64,000 nt of DNA, taken from positions 28,976 to 92,975 of the forward strand of contig NTMA01000134.1 in the NCBI GenBank assembly GCA_002917075.1. Direction: 5' to 3'. The stretch's first letter is position 1. Each line of letters opens with the position of its first letter. Shown in pieces: positions 58,909 to 64,000 of the stretch. The position numbers and the translations under genes were made by a program. The DNA is from Hawksworthiomyces lignivorus. Taxonomy: Eukaryota > Ascomycota > Sordariomycetes > Ophiostomatales > Ophiostomataceae. The notes below the pieces were generated by a model. It was not told the DNA's origin. It saw nothing but the letters and a program-made list of their open reading frames with translations, and ran no database searches.

Positions 58909-60149
58909 TTATTTCTCTTCCCTCCTCTTCACCCGGAGTGTGGCTGTGACCATCGTGGTGGGGACCAGCTGCGTTGGTGTGGGAGGCACGTCGCGGCCGG
59001 CATTGGCTGCAGCCGGCGTCGCCGCGGACGCGGCTGACGCAGCAGGGGCGGCAGCGGCCGCGATCCGGCCGGCTGCCGCCGGCGACGTCGTGTGCTTTGC
59101 AGCACCACTGCCTGCGGCGGGGGCCGCCGCTGTGGTGCCGGCGGGGAGCGCGGCGACGTAGCTGGCGACGCCAGAGGAGGTTGCCTTGATGGGGCCCGGT
59201 TTGGTCTGCGAAGCGGTGAGGGCGCCGGCGTAGAGGGGCGGGCCGGGGATGATGTAGGTGGTGAACTTGCGGAAGAGGTCGAAGAGCACGCCCGGGTCCT
59301 GGGCCTTGTAGAACTGGGTGGCGGGGATGCCGTCCGGGTTCTTGGTGCCGTTGCCGGCGATGGCCAGGTTGAAGCAGAAGGGGTAGTTCTGGGCGCCGTT
59401 GGGGTTGCTGGCGGCGTGCAGCGCGATCATCTCGTGGCGCAGCACGTAGTTTCCCGGCGCGATGTCCTCGGGCAGCCGCACCGACCAGCTCAGGTTGTTG
59501 GCCAGCAGCTCGTCGGCCGCCCACGAGTTGGCCGCCGCGTCCAGCAGCCCGGTCTCGGAGATCTTGAAGAACTTGAGCTTGGTCTTGTCCGCCGTCTCGC
59601 ACGGCCCGTTGCAGTTGGCCAGGTAGTCCAGCACGGGGCCCTTGTGCGACGCCGGCCACTTGTTCCACTGGATCTCCAGCGTGTCGCCGGCATTGACCGG
59701 CGCCGCGATGCCCGCCGGCGTGGCGCCGAGGTGGCAGATGATGTCGGGCGTGCTGTAGCCGTTTGGAGAGATGAAGGTGTTCCTAGAAAAGAGGGGGGGG
59801 GGTCAGCCACAAGGCAAGACAGCCAGAGGTGCATCCGCCGCAGCGATCCGGTGCAGCATCGTCTGCGCGGGAAGAAGAGGAAAATAAACCCGAGAAGCAA
59901 CGCACGTCAGGTCGTTGGGGATGCCCCAGCCGATGACCACCGGAGGCGGCCGCTGGTACTGGTAGCTCGGATCGTAGCCGTGGTAGCTGCGTGCTGTTAG
60001 CGATGTCCGCCGTCTTCCGTCTGTCAATCAGAATTTACATACAATACACCATCGGGCCAGTGCACCATCGCCGTTGCGATGCCATGGGCGCCAGCGCGCG
60101 CGGCGAAGAGCGCCGCACCAACAATAGCTGTCCGAGATGTGTACGTCAT
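58909..60149 (-). CDS. AA9 lytic polysaccharide monooxygenase (secreted copper enzyme)
   Basis: Oxidatively cleaves cellulose or related glucans outside the cell. Exons 60149-60043, 59986-59906 and 59782-58909 give 353 residues. A 21-residue signal peptide (MTYTSRTAIVGAALFAARAGA) ends exactly before His22, which becomes the N-terminal copper-binding histidine. The second copper His is His109 (WPASHKGPVLDYLANC); the nearby conserved His179 (LRHEMIALH), Gln194 and axial Tyr196 (GAQNYPFCFN) are all present. Splicing produces the family's substrate-face segment FYHGYDPSYQYQ and IGWGIPNDLTNTFISP. After the catalytic domain (about residue 260) there is an Ala/Pro/Thr-rich tail of some 90 residues with no CBM1 and a basic end, KRREEK. 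Introns are 56 and 123 nt. A copper-chaperone gene lies 1.9 kb away on the same strand. Confidence 0.94.
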
Positions 60150-62061
60150 CGTCGCCAGCGAAGTGTACACTTTGATTTTTCGTATCAAGGTAGAACGAAC
60201 AACACTACGAAACTGCAAAGGTAGGTCGCAATCCTAGAGATCGTGATAGACTAGCTGTCCAAAATGATATTTTTCCTTCCTGCTTCAACCCACTACGCTC
60301 TATTTACAAAGATGGACTGGGCGCACGGAAACCCGTGCTGATAAGTATACTGCTCACTCGGTTCATAATAAAAACAGCAGAGAGGCAATTATGACGAGCG
60401 AGGCAAGAAGCGTACCGGCTCTTCATTTAAACAGATGGGCCTTTTAAGTAAACCTAACCGCCTTGTCCATGTGTTGGGGGTGGGAAAATTAGGGTGCAGG
60501 GATGGGTCTCCTTACACTAGATGAAGTTTGAACGTGACAAAAACCCCAAGCTCGTAGTTCCTGCTATGCCTTTACCACCATGCGATAGAGAAAGAACAAG
60601 ACGGAGCACATCGTGTAAGCAATGCCCAATGATACAATAGATACAAATTTCAATGTGTAGAAAAAATAAAAGCATGAAGAACAAGCAGGATGGTGGCGCG
60701 GAGTAAATTTTCGTAAGAAGAGGCCTGTCTTCGAAGAGGGACTCATAATAGATGAAACAGCCAATTGTAAGACGGTAGTCATATCATGGACAACAATATT
60801 ATGCTCTCGAAAGAAAAAGGACGCGACCCGTTGGTCACCTGGGAAGCCAACAGCATGATTGCAGATGGGGGATATATTGCCAATAACAACACTGAAAGAC
60901 AGAGAACTGGGCGACAGAAGACTCGGTTTCTTTCTCCAGCCGGGGATTGACTAAATTTGCCGCTTTTGGGCGGTGGAGAGAGTGTCAATATATAATACAG
61001 ATGAGGAAAGACGGAGAATGGGCGCTTTTATATTGCAGCAATGCCAAATCAAGAAGCGGGTCGTTTGGCCGGCAAGGAATTGGATGGCCTGGAGGATATA
61101 TCTGGCGGCCACTACATCGTGCTGTGTAATGGCAAAAGCGGCATACCACCTCCACAGATCCACAGAAGACTGTAGAAGCAAAGACGCAAAGCCCAACCTC
61201 CATCGTTATCAGCGTTCCGTCGAGCCGTCGGCAGTAGATGCCCAACAGAGAGTCAGAGGAGCAGATATGCGACGACCAAAGGGCAATAAGGAACAAGGAG
61301 AGCGGGATCTGCTCGCACACATTTGGCTTGCTTGGTACCAAGATTACTTCCTACAGCCAACTAATAGTCGATCTCCGCCGCCATCACCCCATTGCGCTTC
61401 GGCTTCTTCCCCATACCAAAACTGGCCAACCACCATGCAGACATGGGGATGGGGTCGCCTCAAACCTGGGGAAAGACGCTTGGCAAAACCGAAAGCGACG
61501 AACTATTGGTGCTCTTTTAATAGGCACGTTACTCTTCTATCTAGCGCAAGCCATTCTCCAAAGTGATGCAAATGCCAGAAGAGGCTCGTTTGCATATAAA
61601 AACCGATTTTTGTTTATGCTGCATATGTAGAAATGCCGAGAGAACTCCGTTTGAACAAGCTGTCGAGATATGAACAAGCTCACTCTTGCTGCAAAGCCTT
61701 TGAGGACCAAACAAGGAGCAGCAGACTGTCCCTTTCCTCAACCATGCCCTTGACTGAACGCAGCTATTGTCTGCTCGCTTCTGGCAGCCAGGATGACACA
61801 AATGCTCCCTGGCAACTCATCCTTGCAGCGCATAGAAGGTGAAGTTGAAGACAGCATCCAGTCGGTCACCCGTCTCGACTCGTTGCCCTAAATCACCAAA
61901 GCACACTGCACATTGAAGATAGTATTCAAATTATAATTTTTTTTCTCTTTATTTGTTGAAATTGCCCAAAAAAACAGACGCTGTCCCTTAAATCGCTAGC
62001 TCATGTTCCAATAGATCTTAACTTCCTAGCCCTTTAACCGCAGCGCCGTTTCCTTAGTCCT
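60150..62061. other. Spacer between AA9 promoter and copper-chaperone 3' end
   Basis: Holds the upstream region of the AA9 gene and a possible membrane-protein remnant (60564-61169), described separately. The remainder, including overlapping frames at 61240-61840, has no supportable coding signal. Confidence 0.5.
60564..61169 (-). pseudogene. Possible 3' part of a membrane-protein gene (two joined exons), 5' part not found
   Basis: Two minus-strand segments join in phase: 61169-60999, after a good TTCTACAG acceptor, and 60950-60564, after TTTAG, with a 48-nt intron starting GTATTA. Together they encode 185 residues ending at TAG. The first piece (LWRWYAAFAITQHDVVAARY then ILQAIQFLAGQTTRFLIWHC) has compact, protein-like composition. 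The second has VVHDMTTVLQLAVSSIMS and a clear hydrophobic helix (FVSIVSLGIAYTMCSVLFFL). Upstream DNA offers only short frames interrupted by stops, so I cannot find a start codon. It may be a multi-exon gene or a degenerate copy; no family is named. Confidence 0.33.
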
Positions 62062-62443
62062 CTATGCCACTGGCGGCAACTCGACGCTGCGGGACTCGCC
62101 GTCGGCCTCGCCAGAGTTGACCTTCTTGCCGGTCTTGGAGATGGTGCGGAGGACGGTCTCGTAAGAGAGGTTGGGCTCAGCAACAACGGTAGCGGACTGG
62201 CTGTCGAGCGAGACCTCGTAAGACTTGACACCTAGGTGATGGTTAGCACGAGTTCTATAGACACTGTGAAAGCTGATGGGGCTTTCGCAAGGGGAGGAGG
62301 TTTTGCGAAGTGAAGAGAGCCAGCCGCGCGCGGACTCAGTGGGGCAGCAGCTCACCTTCCAGGCGCTTGAGCACGCGGTCGACGGCGCCAGAGCAGCCGC
62401 TGCACGACATGGAGACGTTGAACTTGTAGGTGTGGTCAGCCAT
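62062..62443 (-). CDS. atx1: Atx1-type copper metallochaperone
   Basis: Carries Cu(I) in the cytosol to the secretory-pathway copper ATPase (Ccc2 type), which loads copper enzymes. Exons 62443-62356 and 62231-62062, joined across a 124-nt intron (GTGAGC donor, CACCTAG acceptor), give 85 residues. The heavy-metal-associated domain has the MxCxxC site as MSCSGC (Cys14, Cys17) and the helix SGAVDRVLKRLEGVKSYEVS. The conserved Lys65 that helps stabilise bound copper lies in KTGKKV. A short Glu/Ser-rich C-terminal extension (about residues 69-85) goes beyond the usual length of about 73. The ATG is the only one near the domain. Confidence 0.94.
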
Positions 62444-63040
62444 TGTGAAGAGGTTGAGGAGAAGCTGTAGCTAAAAGCTAAAGGTGACTTTTGAGTATAG
62501 TAAGGCGAGGAAAGAAGGTTTGTTGTTGGAAGCTATTCCAAGAGCTGTCCTCGAAAAAAAGACGGCGGTTATGGACGTTTTTATGCCTGTTCCCACTTTG
62601 CTCTTAGTGTAGGGGGGTTTGGGGGAGGGTAGGGGCGAGGCGAGGGGCTAAAGAGAAAGGGAGGGCCCTACCTGTTTCGGGGGGGTGTGCGGTGGGCACG
62701 AGAGGGGTATCGCTTCCTTTGTAGAGGAGTTTGGGAAACGTCGGAAGAAGGAGGGGCGAGAATTGGGTTTGTCAGACGCTGGGATTGACGAATTAGCAAG
62801 AAAAGAAGGGACCCAGCAGCGTCAGAGTCCCTGGGAAGAGGATTAATAATAGCAACAGGGCGCTCTCCCGGCCACGTTCACCGCCACCAGGAGATTCTAA
62901 AACCCGCTAAAAGAACGCATTGTGTTTTGTTGCGGCGGTCCTGATTGCGTGCTCCTCTGTCATCATATTACCTCTAGTACGCCGTGTCTTTCTTTGTGTG
63001 CGCCTTTTGTGCGGCGTGTCTGGTTTGTGTGTGGTTTGTG

Positions 63041-63076
63041 TCTGGTCTGTCTGGTCTGTCTGGTCTGTCTGGTCCG
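63041..63076. repeat. 9-bp tandem repeat, four units
   Basis: Units TCTGGTCTG occur three times exactly and a fourth time with one change (TCTGGTCCG). Related GTCTGGTTTGTGT-like DNA precedes it, indicating slippage expansion. Confidence 0.85.
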
Positions 63077-63898
63077 TCTATCTGTCTCTTTTTGCCTACG
63101 TGTATATTACAGTAGTATCTACCGATACTCTCCAAGAAAGAAGGGACGGAGACATTTCAAATACTTGACAAGCACGGAAAAAGTATCCGGTGCCGTAGAG
63201 CCGTATTCTGTAGTTTCTGGTATTCTTTTCTTGTCTTGATTCGAGAATGGAAGCCACCGCTGCAGCATCGTGGCTTACTCGTAAGCTGATTATTGATCGT
63301 GTTTTCCAGAATCTGTTTGCCGACTGCACAGTATCACAGGCCAAGCCTTTCCTTTCCACCTGTCTTCTCCACATCCCTTCTCATCTTTTCTTCTAGTCTA
63401 AGGTTTGAAACTCGTGTTCGGTCGAACCGCTTTTCCCTTCTCTTCGTTTCGCTAGATGGCTTTTTTTTTTTGTATCTTGTTCCTTGCAATCTTCATCGCC
63501 AGCTTCAAAGCTGAAACGTGCTCATACTAACCGTGGCAGTGAGCTACCTGGCGAAGAGAAGGGTGTGGCAAGCTTGCAGGTGGTTCGGCCCGCCGCAGTG
63601 GCGCCAACAACAAAATGGGGAAGAAGAGCTCTGTCCCGAACATGACAGCCTTCTACGAGACAGAAGATTCTGTGCAGATAAGAAAAAAAACTTACATGTG
63701 GTCGACCCCTTGTGCAAGTGCCTTTTTGAGATATAGATGCGTTTCCACTCCAGTTTGATCGTTCAGGGATCGGCAAAAGAGACAGAAGATAAGGAAAAAA
63801 GACTACTTCTCTAAAGAAAAGACCTTCACCGGTCGCATTGCCGAGTATCTGCCGCTCGTTGTCTTCGGCTCACCTTGCTGATTTCAGTCTGTCCTTTT

Positions 63899-63958
63899 AT
63901 TTTTTTTTATTTTTTCTCTTTTTTATTTTTTATTTTTTTTTTAATTTTATTTTATTTT

Positions 63959-64000
<42 letters not shown>
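63899..64000. repeat. T/A low-complexity block ending in a 40-nt T run
   Basis: T-rich DNA with isolated A and C residues, then 40 consecutive T up to the window edge. It could be natural low-complexity DNA or a sequence end of doubtful accuracy. Confidence 0.7.

Larger units (their letters stand above)
62444..64000. other. Promoter of the copper chaperone and gene-free window end
   Basis: Upstream DNA of the Atx1-like gene, G-rich between 62600 and 62760, then a 9-bp tandem repeat (63041-63076) and increasingly T/A-rich DNA ending in a 40-nt T run. No gene is supported. Confidence 0.55.

Noticed and set aside
59092..60000. 302-codon plus-strand frame opposite AA9
   Set aside because: Antisense to a well-supported AA9 enzyme, and it crosses that gene's introns.
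60973..61566. 197-residue plus-strand frame
   Set aside because: No domain; the opposite strand has splice-consistent protein-like segments, so this is probably chance.

Overview
The window looks like a chromosomal segment of a filamentous ascomycete (Pezizomycotina, probably a Sordariomycete). The evidence is short introns of 48-224 nt with GTRNGT donors, CTAAY/CTGAC-like branch sites and YAG acceptors; GC-rich, alanine-rich coding regions set in CT-rich leaders and AT-rich spacers; and families typical of mould fungi: an AA9 lytic polysaccharide monooxygenase, a DUF1996 secreted protein, a CAP20/perilipin-like protein, a fungal rhodopsin-domain membrane protein and a Zn2Cys6 regulator. The class is inferred from gene content and style, not proved. 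I see no rRNA, recognisable tRNA, CRISPR array, intact transposon or biosynthetic gene cluster.

Left part (1-31.7 kb). A four-exon kinesin (2161-7958, +) is followed by a divergent pair of secreted proteins: DUF1996 (8953-10154, -) and a 10-cysteine small protein (11052-11463, +). Next is a half-size ABCG transporter (12552-14488, -). A gene-free stretch of about 7.2 kb then precedes a DENN-domain protein (21661-24664, +), a multi-pass membrane protein of unknown function (26323-28210, +) and an Scd6/Lsm14 mRNA-decapping/translation regulator (29460-31671, +).

Right part (33.3-62.4 kb). All eight confident genes are on the minus strand: a BCD1-type HIT zinc-finger protein, a pirin, a CAP20/perilipin-like protein, a rhodopsin-domain membrane protein, an SCP-x-type thiolase, a Zn2Cys6 transcription factor, an AA9 LPMO and an Atx1-type copper chaperone. 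Spacers are long (0.7-5 kb). Two of them hold open, membrane-protein-like minus-strand segments that may be poorly resolved genes or decaying copies (about 45.7-46.6 kb and 60.56-61.17 kb).

Most genes are unrelated housekeeping or lifestyle functions. Possible links are the AA9 copper enzyme beside a copper chaperone, and the divergent pair of secreted proteins. I reconstructed exon structures by hand from splice signals and reading phase, and family names come from motif recognition without database searches. Nothing in the window is convincingly a previously undescribed system. The most open items are the cysteine-rich secreted protein, the anchor-like and asparagine-rich leader upstream of pirin, and the two membrane-protein-like remnants.
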